Of a DNA stretch of 64,000 nucleotides, positions 1 through 7,842 are shown one piece after another. The stretch's first letter is position 1; each line of letters begins with the position of its first letter. The stretch covers positions 124,001 through 188,000 of the forward strand of contig CAYJMF010000001.1 of NCBI GenBank assembly GCA_964370855.1, written 5' to 3'. The position numbers and the translations under genes were made by a program. The notes under the pieces were generated by a model, which had not been told where the DNA came from, made no database searches, and saw only the letters and a program-made list of their open reading frames with translations. This stretch comes from JAKLKS01 sp964370855. Its GTDB lineage: Bacteria; Planctomycetota; JAJSAM01; JAKLKS01.

Positions 1-1
1 G

Positions 2-337
2 GACGCCTACATCGGCCCGGGCGGGGTCCTGACCGGCTCCGCCCGCGCGGCCCAGGGCGCCCTCGAGCGGGCCGCCGTGGTGGCGGGCCAGCAGGAGGCC
101 GCGCAGCTCAAGCGGGAGGTGGAGCGCAAGCGCGCGGCCCTCGAGCGCCGGATCGCCGTGCTCCGGGCCGACCACGAGACCGAGGCCGCGGAGCTGCGGC
201 GCATCGCCGAGCAGGTCGGCGCGCGCACCTCGGTCCTCGGCACCGAGCGGGCCGAGTTCGGACGGCTGCGCCAGGCGGACGCCAAGGTGACGGCCGTCCC
301 CGGGACGAAGCCCGGGCGGCGCAGGGGGACCCGGTGA
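2..337 (+). CDS. kaiC: KaiC-like circadian clock ATPase, C-terminal end (5' truncated by window)
   Basis: The reading frame is open from the window edge to TGA at 335-337. It begins DAYIGPGGVLTGSAR, which matches the conserved C-terminal end of KaiC/RAD55-type ATPases, and continues as a charged coiled-coil-like tail with many Glu, Arg and Ala. KaiC proteins are RecA-fold autokinases that bind KaiB and signal to histidine kinases. The ATPase motifs lie upstream of the window, so activity cannot be judged. The stop overlaps the GTG start of the next gene as GTGA, which indicates translational coupling with kaiB. The assignment rests on the short C-terminal motif plus the two KaiB genes and kinases that follow; the start is outside the window. 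Confidence 0.8.
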   Translation, partial: DAYIGPGGVLTGSARAAQGALERAAVVAGQQEAAQLKREVERKRAALERRIAVLRADHETEAAELRRIAEQVGARTSVLGTERAEFGRLRQADAKVTAVPGTKPGRRRGTR

Positions 338-663
338 AGGCCACGACCGTGGAGCGCATCGCGCCGCCCACCCCCCGGCGCCCCGGGCAGATCTGGAGGT
401 GGCGCCTCTACGTCGCCGGCAGGACCCCCCGGTCGCTGAGGGCCATCGCGAACCTGGAGCGGCTCTGCGTGAGCCGGCTCCGGGGCCGCCACCGGATCAC
501 GGTGATCGACCTGTGGGAGCACCCCCAGCGGGCCCGGCGGGACCAGATTCTCGCCGTACCGACGGTCGTCCGCCGGGCTCCGAAACCGTGGACGAGGATC
601 CTCGGCGACCTCTCCGAAGCCGACCTCGCCCTCGCCGGGATGACCCTCGGGAAGGGCCGCTGA
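334..663 (+). CDS. kaiB: KaiB-domain protein 1
   Basis: A 109-residue protein with a thioredoxin-like KaiB fold. Visible family motifs are LYVAGRTPRS (first strand and loop), ITVIDL (second strand) and DQILAVPTVVR, followed by a GDLSEADL helix. The N-terminal 20 residues are a basic, Pro-rich extension. KaiB binds the KaiC ring in clock systems; outside cyanobacteria, KaiBC pairs are linked to stress or redox responses. The GTG start overlaps the kaiC stop by 4 bp (GTGA). A second KaiB follows after 12 bp, so this is a tandem pair. It retains the invariant-looking Pro of AVPT. Function in this organism is inferred from family and operon context only. Confidence 0.9.
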   Translation: MKATTVERIAPPTPRRPGQIWRWRLYVAGRTPRSLRAIANLERLCVSRLRGRHRITVIDLWEHPQRARRDQILAVPTVVRRAPKPWTRILGDLSEADLALAGMTLGKGR

Positions 664-675
664 CGGGCCCGGACC

Positions 676-1032
676 ATGGCCAGGAAGAGGAAACCCGCCC
701 GGGACGCGAAGCCCCTCCGGAAATCCCCGGCCCCCGTTCCCGCCGGCAGGACCGTCCTGCGGCTGTTCGTGGCGGGGGCCTCCTCCCGATCGCGGCAGGC
801 GGTCCTCCGCGTCCGCCAGCTCTGCCGGGCGGAACCGCAGGGCGCCTGCACCATGGAGGTGATCGACATCTACCAGCAGCCGGAGCTGGCGCGCAGGAAC
901 CAGATCGTCGCGACGCCGACCCTCATCAAGGAGTTCCCCGTCCCGGTGCGCAGGTTCATCGGGAACCTGTCGAACCTCGAGGGCCTCTTCGGCGAAACGG
1001 ATCCGATCGCGGGGACCAGGATGCCCGCTTGA
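676..1032 (+). CDS. kaiB: KaiB-domain protein 2
   Basis: A second, diverged KaiB of 118 residues. Motifs are LRLFVAGASSRS, MEVIDIYQQPELARRNQIVATPTLIKE (cited here only for its core, QIVATPTLIK) and FIGNLSNLEG. The first 27 residues are a Lys/Arg/Pro-rich extension not needed for the fold. It starts at ATG 676, 12 bp after the first kaiB. The stop TGA (1030-1032) overlaps a TTG codon that may start the next gene. The two KaiBs differ clearly in sequence, so they probably have distinct partners or work as a heteromer. That is inference. Confidence 0.9.
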   Translation: MARKRKPARDAKPLRKSPAPVPAGRTVLRLFVAGASSRSRQAVLRVRQLCRAEPQGACTMEVIDIYQQPELARRNQIVATPTLIKEFPVPVRRFIGNLSNLEGLFGETDPIAGTRMPA

Positions 1033-2255
1033 AAGCGCCCCGGCCCCGGCGTCCTTCGCTCCCGGCGCCGGTCCCCGGACCCGCCGGGCTCAAGGCCCGC
1101 ATGGCCGCCCTCGAGGAGACCCTCCGCGCCGTCGGCGCCGGAGAGGTCGATTCCGTCGTGGTGGAGGGGAGGCGGGGGCCCCAGGTGTTCACCCTCGAGG
1201 GCGCGGGGGACGCCTACCGCGTCCTCATCGAGTCCATGAACGAGGGGGCCCTGACGCTGACGGCGGACGGGGTGATCCTCTACGCCAACCGGCGCTTCGC
1301 GGGGATGGTGGCGATGCCTCTCGAGAAGGTGATAGGCACCTCCTTCCTCCGTCTCCTGGCGCCGGCGGACCGGGCCGGCCTGCGCCTCCTCCTGAAGCGC
1401 GCGTCCCGGAGCGGATCCAAGATCCAGGCGACGCTGCGCACCGGCGACGGCTCGACGGTGCCCGCGCAGGTCTCCGTCTTCCCCCTGCCCGGGAAGGGCC
1501 GCGACCGCGCCACCATCGGCGTCGTGGTCACGGACATGACCGGGGCCCGCCGCGGCGAGGAGCGGCTGCGGGCCCTCACGCGCCGCGTCGTCCAGGTCCA
1601 GGAGGCCGAGCGCGGCCGCGTGGCCCTCGAACTGCACGACCACGTGACGCAGCGGCTCTGCGCCGTCCTCCTCCACAGCCAGGCCCTCGCCGACGGGCTG
1701 CCCGGGCGCAACGGCCCGGCGAAGCGGGAGGCGGCGCGCCTGCGGGAGGTCCTCGGCCGGACGGCGGAGGCGGTGGAGCGCATCTCGCGGAACCTCCGGC
1801 CCGGCGTCCTCGACCAGTTCGGCCTCGTCGCCGTCATCCGCGGCGCGGGAGCGGAGTTCACCGAGGAGACCGGCGTCCCGGTCCGGTTCGCCTGCGCGGA
1901 ACCGGCCGTGCGCCTCCCCCCCGACGCCGAGCTGGCGCTCTACCGAGTCCTCCAGGAGTCCCTCCGGAACGTGGAGCAGCACGCCCGGGCCCGCCACGTC
2001 ACCCTCGGGCTCACGCAGTCGCGCTCCTTCGTCCAGCTCTCCATCTCCGACGACGGGATCGGCTTCGAACCGGACGGGCGCCCCGCGGGGCGGAAGAGGA
2101 GGCGCGGCCTCGGCCTGCTCGGCATGGGCGAGCGGGCCGCCTACGTGGGTGGGGCCCTGACGCTGCGCTCCTCGCCGGGCGAGGGCACGACGGTCCGGGC
2201 CCGGGTCCCCGTCGGCGCCGCGGGGAGGGGGGGAACCCGTGGCCGAGCGTCGTGA
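1029..2255 (+). CDS. PAS-domain histidine kinase (HisKA_3 / NarL-type)
   Basis: A soluble sensor kinase of about 408 residues. After a short N-terminal coiled coil (LEETLRAVGAGEVDSVVV) comes a PAS domain (around ESMNEGALTLTADGVILYAN). Next is a HisKA_3 dimerisation domain with phospho-acceptor His203 in RVALELHDHVTQRL, then a HATPase_c domain with N-box (RVLQESLRNVEQHARA), DDGIGFEPDG and GLGLLGMGERA. No membrane segment is seen, so it is cytoplasmic. The start is uncertain: TTG 1029 overlaps the kaiB stop (TTGA) and keeps the conserved coiled coil; ATG 1101 would remove 24 residues. It overlaps the next kinase by 17 bp. Kinases of this layout are typical companions of bacterial KaiBC, so it is the likely output of the Kai pair (inference). 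Confidence 0.88.
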   Translation: MKAPRPRRPSLPAPVPGPAGLKARMAALEETLRAVGAGEVDSVVVEGRRGPQVFTLEGAGDAYRVLIESMNEGALTLTADGVILYANRRFAGMVAMPLEKVIGTSFLRLLAPADRAGLRLLLKRASRSGSKIQATLRTGDGSTVPAQVSVFPLPGKGRDRATIGVVVTDMTGARRGEERLRALTRRVVQVQEAERGRVALELHDHVTQRLCAVLLHSQALADGLPGRNGPAKREAARLREVLGRTAEAVERISRNLRPGVLDQFGLVAVIRGAGAEFTEETGVPVRFACAEPAVRLPPDAELALYRVLQESLRNVEQHARARHVTLGLTQSRSFVQLSISDDGIGFEPDGRPAGRKRRRGLGLLGMGERAAYVGGALTLRSSPGEGTTVRARVPVGAAGRGGTRGRAS

Positions 2256-3063
2256 GTCCGGCGGCGCCGCCCTCACCTCCGCGAGGCGCCGGCTCGCCCG
2301 CGTGGTCACGGGGCGGAAGGTCGCGGAGGAGGCCCTCTCCGCGAGCGCCCGGGAGCACCGCGCCCTCCTCCTGCGATCCCTCTCGATGGCGGCGGAGCTC
2401 CGGCAGCTCTCCCGCAGCCTCCTCAGGTCCCACGAGGAGGAGCGGAAGCGGATCAGCCGGGAGCTCCACGACGTCCTCGGGCAGACGCTCACGGCGGTGA
2501 ACATCGGACTCGCCTCCCTGAAGTCGGCGCCCCCGACGGATCCGGCGGACTTCCGGAGGACCGTCGCGCGGACCCAGCGTCTCCTCCGGAAGTCGATGCG
2601 GACCTTCCAGCGCTTCGCGACGAGCCTCTGCCCCCCCCACCTCGACGAGCTCGGCCTCGTCCCGGCGCTGCGCGACTTCGCGCGGGAGTTCGGGAAGCGC
2701 AACGGCCTGCGGGTCGGCGTCGCGGCCCCGGAGGGGCGCGCCCCCCTCGACGGCGAGGGCCGCACGGCGCTGTTCCGGGTCGCCCAGGAGGCGCTCGTGA
2801 ACGTCGGGCGCCACGCCCGGGCGCGGAACGTCCGCGTCACGCTGCTGCGGACCCCCGTGGGCGCGCGCCTGGAGGTCTGGAACGACGGCCGGCATTTCGA
2901 CGTGTCCAAAGTGCAGCGCTCCAGGACCCGCCGGCACCTCGGGCTCCTCTGCATGCGGGAGCGCATGGACATGGTCGGGGGGACCTTCTCCGTCCGCTCG
3001 TCGAAGGAGCACGGAACCACCGTCCGGGCCGACGTCCCCCTCCGGAGGAACTCCGATGCGTAG
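2239..3063 (+). CDS. Histidine kinase, HisKA_3 type with degenerate ATP-binding G1 box
   Basis: A 274-residue cytoplasmic kinase beginning at GTG 2239 inside the end of the previous gene. A basic helix is followed by HisKA_3 with His77 in RISRELHDVLGQTL, then HATPase_c with a good N-box (RVAQEALVNVGRHARA). The usual DNGxGF loop reads NDGRHFD and the glycine-rich lid is reduced to HLGLLCMRERMDMVGG. ATP binding may therefore be altered; I would not call it dead from sequence alone. There is no sensor domain, so input probably comes from the PAS kinase or the Kai proteins by heterodimerisation (inference). It overlaps the response regulator start (ATG 3056) by 8 bp. Confidence 0.87.
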   Translation: MAERRESGGAALTSARRRLARVVTGRKVAEEALSASAREHRALLLRSLSMAAELRQLSRSLLRSHEEERKRISRELHDVLGQTLTAVNIGLASLKSAPPTDPADFRRTVARTQRLLRKSMRTFQRFATSLCPPHLDELGLVPALRDFAREFGKRNGLRVGVAAPEGRAPLDGEGRTALFRVAQEALVNVGRHARARNVRVTLLRTPVGARLEVWNDGRHFDVSKVQRSRTRRHLGLLCMRERMDMVGGTFSVRSSKEHGTTVRADVPLRRNSDA

Positions 3064-3541
3064 GGGCCCCCCGTCCCCCGGCCCGCGGAAGGAGGCGCCT
3101 CCCCCGGCGCGCATCTCGGTGCTCCTGGTGGACGACCAGGCGATCATCCGGAGGGGGATCCGCGCCCTCCTGAGGAGCGAGACGGACATCGTCGTCGTCG
3201 GGGATGCGCGGAACGGCCTCGAGGGCATCGCCATGGCGAAGTCCCTCGACCCCGACGTCGTCCTCATGGACATCGGGATGCCGGAGATGAACGGGATCGA
3301 GGCGACGCGGCGGATCCTCGAGCTCGCGCCGCGCTCCCGGGTGCTCATCCTCTCGGCCCACAGCGACGACGACTACATCCGCGCCGTCGCCGCCATGGAC
3401 GGCGTCGGGTACATGCTCAAGCAGTCCTCCCTCGCGGACCTGGCCGGGGCGGTCCGGAGGACGGCGAAGGGCGGAACCGTCGTCAGTCCGGCGATCCGGA
3501 AGCGCACCCGCACCCTGAAGCCCCGCCCGCGCAAGGGGTAG
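3056..3541 (+). CDS. Response regulator, receiver domain only
   Basis: A 161-residue protein with a complete NarL-type receiver: acidic pair Asp26-Asp27, phospho-acceptor Asp72 in VVLMDIGMPEMNG, Ser100 switch position and Lys122 in GYMLKQSS. NarL-family regulators normally continue for about 60 residues with a LuxR-type helix-turn-helix; here the protein ends in a short basic tail (TRTLKPRPRKG), so it cannot bind DNA in the usual way. It is the last gene of the Kai operon and overlaps the kinase upstream by 8 bp. It probably acts by protein-protein contact or as a phosphate sink for the two kinases (inference). Confidence 0.9.
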   Translation: MRRGPPSPGPRKEAPPPARISVLLVDDQAIIRRGIRALLRSETDIVVVGDARNGLEGIAMAKSLDPDVVLMDIGMPEMNGIEATRRILELAPRSRVLILSAHSDDDYIRAVAAMDGVGYMLKQSSLADLAGAVRRTAKGGTVVSPAIRKRTRTLKPRPRKG

Positions 3542-3575
3542 GGGTATACGGTACCCGACCCGATTCATCGGGGTT
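3542..3575. repeat. 34-bp dispersed repeat, copy A
   Basis: This segment, immediately after the regulator stop codon, is the reverse complement of 33824-33857 with one mismatch in 34 positions. It contains a six-base dyad (CCCGAT/ATCGGG with a 2-nt centre) and the palindrome GTATAC. No other copy was found by eye. It may be a repetitive extragenic palindrome or a protein-binding site. Confidence 0.85.
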
Positions 3576-3628
3576 GGATTCCGCATCCCCCCGCCCCGTG
3601 AACCACCCCCGGCCCTCGGCTACGCTTC

Positions 3629-6235
3629 ATGGGCGAGCCCATGGACTCCCCGGCCCCTTCCGTTCCCCTGGAGCAGCTCCTCGCGCACCGCGCCTGGGTG
3701 CGGCGGGTGGCGCTCTCCCTCGCGCGGGACGGGCACGAGGCCGACGACCTCGAGCAGGGCATGTGGGTCGAGGCCCTGGAGCGGCCGCCCCGGTCGGGAC
3801 GCTCGCTGCGCGGCTGGCTCGCGAGGACCCTCCGCAACGACCTCCTCGACGGGCGCCGCGCCGAGGAGAGCCGGCGCCGGCGCGAGGAGGGGCGGGCCCG
3901 GGGGGAGGCTGTTCCCGCGGCGGAGGAGATGGTCGCCCGCGCCGAGGCCCACCGCCGCGTCGTCGAGGCGGTCATGGCCCTGCCGGAGCCCTACCGGTCC
4001 ACGGTGCTGTGGCGGTTCTTCGAGGACGTGAACCCCGCCGTCCTCGCGCGCCGGCTCGGGATCCCGGTGGAGACCGTGCGCACGCGCCTCAAGCGGGCGC
4101 TGTCGATGCTGCGGGAGCGGCTCGGCGGGGGGGAGGGGCGGAAATCAGACGGCGGCCGGTGGCTCGCGCTCCTCCTCGCGCCCGCGCCCGCGTCGGAGAC
4201 CTGCCCCCCGCCGTCCCCGGCCGCTCTCCCGCCGTCACCCCTCCCTTCCCCCCTGCTCCTCGGAGGTGCGCTCATGGCCCAGAAGGGGATCGCCGCCGCG
4301 GCCGTGCTGCTGATCCTCGCGGGAACCTGGTGGGTGATGGACGGTGGCGACCCTCCGCCTGCTCCTCCCGCGGGAGTCCCGATGGCGGCAGCACCCCGCC
4401 CCGCCGTCGTCACCGAACCCGACCCGGCACCACCTGCCGTTCCTGCGACCCGGGAGGATCCTCCCTCCCCTCCTCCTCCGCTACCCCTTCCCCCTCCGGG
4501 GGAAGGGCCCGCCGACACCGACCGCGTCACGGGCCGCGTCCTCGCGGAAGACGGCACCCCCATCGGCGGCGCGACGGTGTTCTGCCTCGGGACACGGGTC
4601 GTGGACATGATCCTCCCCACCGGGGAGCGGGTCCCGACCCCGGAGCGGGACGAGGCCTCCGCGACGACGGCCGCCGACGGCTCCTTCTTTCTCGATGGGG
4701 TCCGGCGCGACGTCTCCCACACGATCGGTGCGTCGGCGCCTCTGTACGGCCGGGTCCTCCTCGACTTCGACCCCGCCCCCGGCGCGCCGGGCCTCGTGGA
4801 CCTCGGCGAGATCCGCCTCCCCTTCGGGCGCGCCCTCGAGGGGATCGCCCTGGACGGGAACGGGGAAGGGATCCCCGGCGCGCGGGTCCGGGCGCGCAAC
4901 ACCGCCGGGGAGCGCGGCCGCCTCCGCCCGGGGAGGCCGACGGTGTCCAACGCCACCTCCTTCCTCACCGAGGAGGCCCCCACAGATGGGAACGGGCGGT
5001 TCCGCTTCGAGGGGCTCGCCCCCGGCGACTACGAACTCCGGCTCGAGGGGAACGGGATCCCGCCGGTGGAGGAGCGGGTCACCGTCCCCCGGAACCGGGA
5101 CCTCGCGGGGGTGCGGCTCCGGGTGGCGGAGGGGGCGTCCCTCACCTTTCTTCTCGTGGACGAACACGGGGTGCCGGTGGCCGGGGAGCAGGTCCGGGTG
5201 TGGGGCAAGGGGGCCCCCCGCGACGGGAGCGGAATGGCGTTCTCCGACGGGGAGGGAAGGGCGATCCTCCGGGGACTCCCGAGGACGGACCTGACCTTCC
5301 AGGTCGCGCGGCGGGTGTTGCCGGATCGGGATCCCCCCTACGCGCCGGAGGAGTGCGGGCCCCTCGTCCCCGCGGGGCAGGAGGTGCGGGTCGTCCTCCA
5401 TCCCTTCGCCTCCATCACGGGAACCGTCGTGGACGGGAAGGGGACGCCGCTCCACCACATGCAGGTGGGGGTCTACGAGGGGGGGCGGTGGCTCAACAGC
5501 CTCTCCGCCTTCTCCGACGAGCGCGGCAACTTCCGCGTGGACTTCGCCGCGGGGAGGCCGGTGGAACTCCGGGTGGAGCGGTTCCAGGGAGAGGGGAAGA
5601 GGGGGGCCTACGGGGAGCCCGTGAAGCGGTACCGCGGGACCATGGGGCCGCTGGAGGCTCCGGCGGACGGCGTGGTCCTCCGGTGCGCCGAGGCGGCGGC
5701 GGACCGATCGCTGAAGGTGCTCGTCCTCGACGTGGAGGGTCACGCGCTTCCCGGCGTCCTCATCAACCACATGGACGAGCTCGGCTGGCGGTGCGAGGAG
5801 ACCGACGATCGCGGCCTCGCGCGGTTCGAGGGGATGGTCGCCGAGCCGGCCTGGCTGTCCTTCCGCGCCCCCGGTCCGGCGGCGCTGCCCGAGGGGGTGC
5901 TGTGGCCGGCGCCCGTGGAGGTGGTCCCCGCGGGGCAGGTGGTGCGAATGGCCTGCCGGCGCGGAGTCCCCCTCGAGGGCGCGGTCCGCGACGTGGAGAG
6001 AGGCCTGCTGGCGGGGGCGAAGGTGTTCATGACGGGTCCCGTCCACGACGTAGAGCCGTACCGGACGGTGACCGACGCGGAAGGGCGGTTCCGCGTGTAC
6101 ACGGCACCGGGCACCCTCGTCGAGGAGCTGCGGGTCCTCTGGACGGGACCGGCGGGCGAGCGGTTCGAGGCGCGGCGAAGGAACGTCCCCGCGGGCGCGG
6201 AGCCCCTGGAGATCGTCGCACGGCCGGGTTCCTGA
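3629..6235 (+). CDS. ECF sigma factor fused to membrane helix and CarboxypepD_reg repeats (sigma fusion 1)
   Basis: An 868-residue fusion. Residues 1-165 are an ECF sigma factor: region 2 (AWVRRVALSLARDGHEADDLEQG) is cited here only by its core ARDGHEADDLEQ, and region 4 is seen in LPEPYRSTVLWRF and VRTRLKRALSMLRERL. A Pro-rich linker leads to one membrane helix at about 219-236 (AAAAVLLILAGTWWV). A second Pro-rich stalk and about six CarboxypepD_reg beta-sandwich repeats (pattern GRVxxxDGxPxxGAxV, e.g. VTGRVLAEDGTPIGGATV) follow. The sigma part should face the cytoplasm and the repeats the periplasm. No anti-sigma gene is adjacent. No Shine-Dalgarno precedes ATG 3629; ATG 3641 is an alternative. 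An internal ATG at 4274 has a strong ribosome site. Release by proteolysis is a hypothesis. Confidence 0.9.
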   Translation: MGEPMDSPAPSVPLEQLLAHRAWVRRVALSLARDGHEADDLEQGMWVEALERPPRSGRSLRGWLARTLRNDLLDGRRAEESRRRREEGRARGEAVPAAEEMVARAEAHRRVVEAVMALPEPYRSTVLWRFFEDVNPAVLARRLGIPVETVRTRLKRALSMLRERLGGGEGRKSDGGRWLALLLAPAPASETCPPPSPAALPPSPLPSPLLLGGALMAQKGIAAAAVLLILAGTWWVMDGGDPPPAPPAGVPMAAAPRPAVVTEPDPAPPAVPATREDPPSPPPPLPLPPPGEGPADTDRVTGRVLAEDGTPIGGATVFCLGTRVVDMILPTGERVPTPERDEASATTAADGSFFLDGVRRDVSHTIGASAPLYGRVLLDFDPAPGAPGLVDLGEIRLPFGRALEGIALDGNGEGIPGARVRARNTAGERGRLRPGRPTVSNATSFLTEEAPTDGNGRFRFEGLAPGDYELRLEGNGIPPVEERVTVPRNRDLAGVRLRVAEGASLTFLLVDEHGVPVAGEQVRVWGKGAPRDGSGMAFSDGEGRAILRGLPRTDLTFQVARRVLPDRDPPYAPEECGPLVPAGQEVRVVLHPFASITGTVVDGKGTPLHHMQVGVYEGGRWLNSLSAFSDERGNFRVDFAAGRPVELRVERFQGEGKRGAYGEPVKRYRGTMGPLEAPADGVVLRCAEAAADRSLKVLVLDVEGHALPGVLINHMDELGWRCEETDDRGLARFEGMVAEPAWLSFRAPGPAALPEGVLWPAPVEVVPAGQVVRMACRRGVPLEGAVRDVERGLLAGAKVFMTGPVHDVEPYRTVTDAEGRFRVYTAPGTLVEELRVLWTGPAGERFEARRRNVPAGAEPLEIVARPGS
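4262..4276 (+). promoter_or_regulatory. Internal Shine-Dalgarno and in-frame ATG before the membrane helix of sigma fusion 1
   Basis: GGAGGTG at 4262-4268 lies 7 nt before an in-frame ATG (4274, Met216), just ahead of the membrane helix. It is written with the locally rare Gly codons GGA GGT. Initiation here would give a membrane-anchored CarboxypepD_reg protein without the sigma domain, like the stand-alone paralogues. Confidence 0.5.
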
Positions 6236-6315
6236 GAGGTTGCGTCCAGGCAGGAAACCTCGCGACGATCCCGCCGTCACCCCTCCGTCCTGCGGCGTCG
6301 GGGCGAGTCCATCCG

Positions 6316-6335
6316 CCGTTACACGACGGTAACGG
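6316..6335. promoter_or_regulatory. Perfect 7-bp inverted repeat between sigma fusion 1 and the next gene
   Basis: CCGTTAC at 6316-6322 and GTAACGG at 6329-6335 are separated by 6 nt. It sits 81 bp past the sigma stop and about 110 bp before the next gene. It has no U-tract, so an operator or weak hairpin are both possible. Confidence 0.4.
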
Positions 6336-6434
6336 GCACGGTCCTTCGACACCGCGGCGCGACAGGTGGAACCCCCACCCGAGGACGGCTCGACCACGAA
6401 CACCATCGGATCGGATCTTGCGAGGCTCGATCCG

Positions 6435-6443
6435 AAGGAGGTG
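6435..6443 (+). promoter_or_regulatory. Strong ribosome binding site deciding a CTG start
   Basis: AAGGAGGTG is the best Shine-Dalgarno in this part of the window and sits 6 nt from CTG 6448. The frame has no ATG or GTG nearby, so this site argues for CTG initiation. Confidence 0.55.
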
Positions 6444-6447
6444 GCCC

Positions 6448-7839
6448 CTGCACCCGTCCCCGACGAGCGTCCTTCGCTTCGGCGGTCTCGTCCTCGCCCT
6501 CCTCCTCCTCCCCCTGCCGCCATCCGCCCCGGCGGGCGACGACCCCGTTCCCGAGGGGGCGGTCCTCTCCGTCTCCACGGAGAAGCCGGACTACCTCCTC
6601 GGCGAGCGGGTCGTGCTCCGCCTGAAGCTCACCAACAACGGTTCCCGCCCCTTCTCCATCGACCCGATGGTCTGGCAGCGGTTCGCGGTCCGCGACGAGT
6701 TCGTGAAGGTCGCGATGGTGGATGCGGAGGGCCGTGCCGCGTGGGACCCGTTCCCCGAACCGATGGGCGGCGGCGGCCCGTCGCCGCCGGCGTTCACCCT
6801 CGCCCCCGGGCAATCCTGGGAGGAGGACCTGGATCTCTGGCGCTACCGCATTCCGGACCGGGCGGGGACGTGGACCCTTCACGTCTCCCGGTACTTCTCC
6901 TGGGACGGGACCCCGGAGCGGCCCAATCCCTCCGCCTCCGCGACGCTGCGGTTCCGCGAACCGACGACGGAGGAGGCGAAGGGAGTCCTGGACGGCCTCC
7001 AGGCCCTCGACTCCCGCTCCCGCTTCTACTCCGCCGCCCACCCGGTCTATGTCCCCCTCCTCGAGGAGCGGGCCGCCGCGGGACTCGATGGCGCCGTCGA
7101 GGGCCTCTCCCTCTGCCGCGATCCCGCCGCCGTCCGCGCCCTGCTCCGCCTCTTCGCGTCGAAGGAGCGCGCCGTCGCGACGCGCGCCGGCAGGTTCCTG
7201 GTCGAGAGGATCCGCGTCCCGGATGAGCGGGCGGACGGGGGACGGGTCCGGTACCGCCAGGTCCCCAGGGGATTCCATAACGCCGACGAGGACATGGCCC
7301 CCTTCTGGCTCCCCGAGTACGAACCCGCCGCGAGGGCGGCGGCACGGGAGTTCCTCGCCGGGGAGGGAACCCCGATGGCGGGGCCGGCCGCGGAGGTCCT
7401 CGCCCTCGTCGGCACCGCCGAGGACGGGCCCGCCGTCGAGGCGGCCATCGACCGGTTCGCCCTCGAGTTCGAGAAGCCGTGCGCGTGGGACGACTGGAAG
7501 CGGCAGAGTGCCCGGGAGTGGGACGAGGAGGCCCTCGACACGGCGGTGCGGTGCCTCGCGGACCGGGGGTTCCACCCGGCCTCCCCCGGGGACGGCGCCG
7601 GCCAGGCCCTGTTCTGGTTGTGGGCCCTGCGCTGGGCGGACGAGAAGGACCGCCCGCCCCTGTGGTGGGAGACGCTCAAGCTGCTTGCGGCCCATCCCCG
7701 GGCCCTGGTCCGCAAGCACGTCGCGCGCTTCGCCCGGTCCGGGGACGGGGGGATGCCGTGGACCTGCCGCCTCGTCGCCGGGCGCCTCACCGAGGACCCC
7801 GACGAGCGCGTCCGCAAGGCGGCGGGAGGGGAGAGGTAG
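6448..7839 (+). CDS. Secreted HEAT-like / beta-sandwich protein of unknown function, probable CTG start
   Basis: A secreted protein of about 463 residues. A hydrophobic signal segment (GGLVLALLLLPLPPSAPAG) is followed by an N-terminal beta-sandwich resembling proteinase-inhibitor BsuPI or Ig-like folds (VLSVSTEKPDYLLGERVVL). The C-terminal 300 residues are helical and HEAT-like (LLEERAAAGLDGAVEGLSL, VRALLRLFASKERAV). No ATG or GTG is in frame near the signal peptide. A near-perfect AAGGAGGTG (6435-6443) stands 6 nt before an in-frame CTG at 6448, so CTG is my preferred start; TTG 6418 is the alternative and lacks a ribosome site. It follows sigma fusion 1 by about 210 bp. A degraded copy of residues near 6872-6935 occurs at 8022-8085. 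Confidence 0.78.
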   Translation: MHPSPTSVLRFGGLVLALLLLPLPPSAPAGDDPVPEGAVLSVSTEKPDYLLGERVVLRLKLTNNGSRPFSIDPMVWQRFAVRDEFVKVAMVDAEGRAAWDPFPEPMGGGGPSPPAFTLAPGQSWEEDLDLWRYRIPDRAGTWTLHVSRYFSWDGTPERPNPSASATLRFREPTTEEAKGVLDGLQALDSRSRFYSAAHPVYVPLLEERAAAGLDGAVEGLSLCRDPAAVRALLRLFASKERAVATRAGRFLVERIRVPDERADGGRVRYRQVPRGFHNADEDMAPFWLPEYEPAARAAAREFLAGEGTPMAGPAAEVLALVGTAEDGPAVEAAIDRFALEFEKPCAWDDWKRQSAREWDEEALDTAVRCLADRGFHPASPGDGAGQALFWLWALRWADEKDRPPLWWETLKLLAAHPRALVRKHVARFARSGDGGMPWTCRLVAGRLTEDPDERVRKAAGGER

Positions 7840-7842
7840 CCC

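Noticed and set aside
399..1028. Open frame running through both kaiB genes in frame with the PAS kinase
   Set aside because: It is the upstream extension of the kinase frame. The two KaiB proteins are clear in their own frames, so only the part from about 1029 is real.
4481..6523. Long antisense open frame (680 codons) opposite sigma fusion 1
   Set aside because: GC-rich genes create long open frames on the other strand. It has no recognisable domain and its composition mirrors the sense gene.
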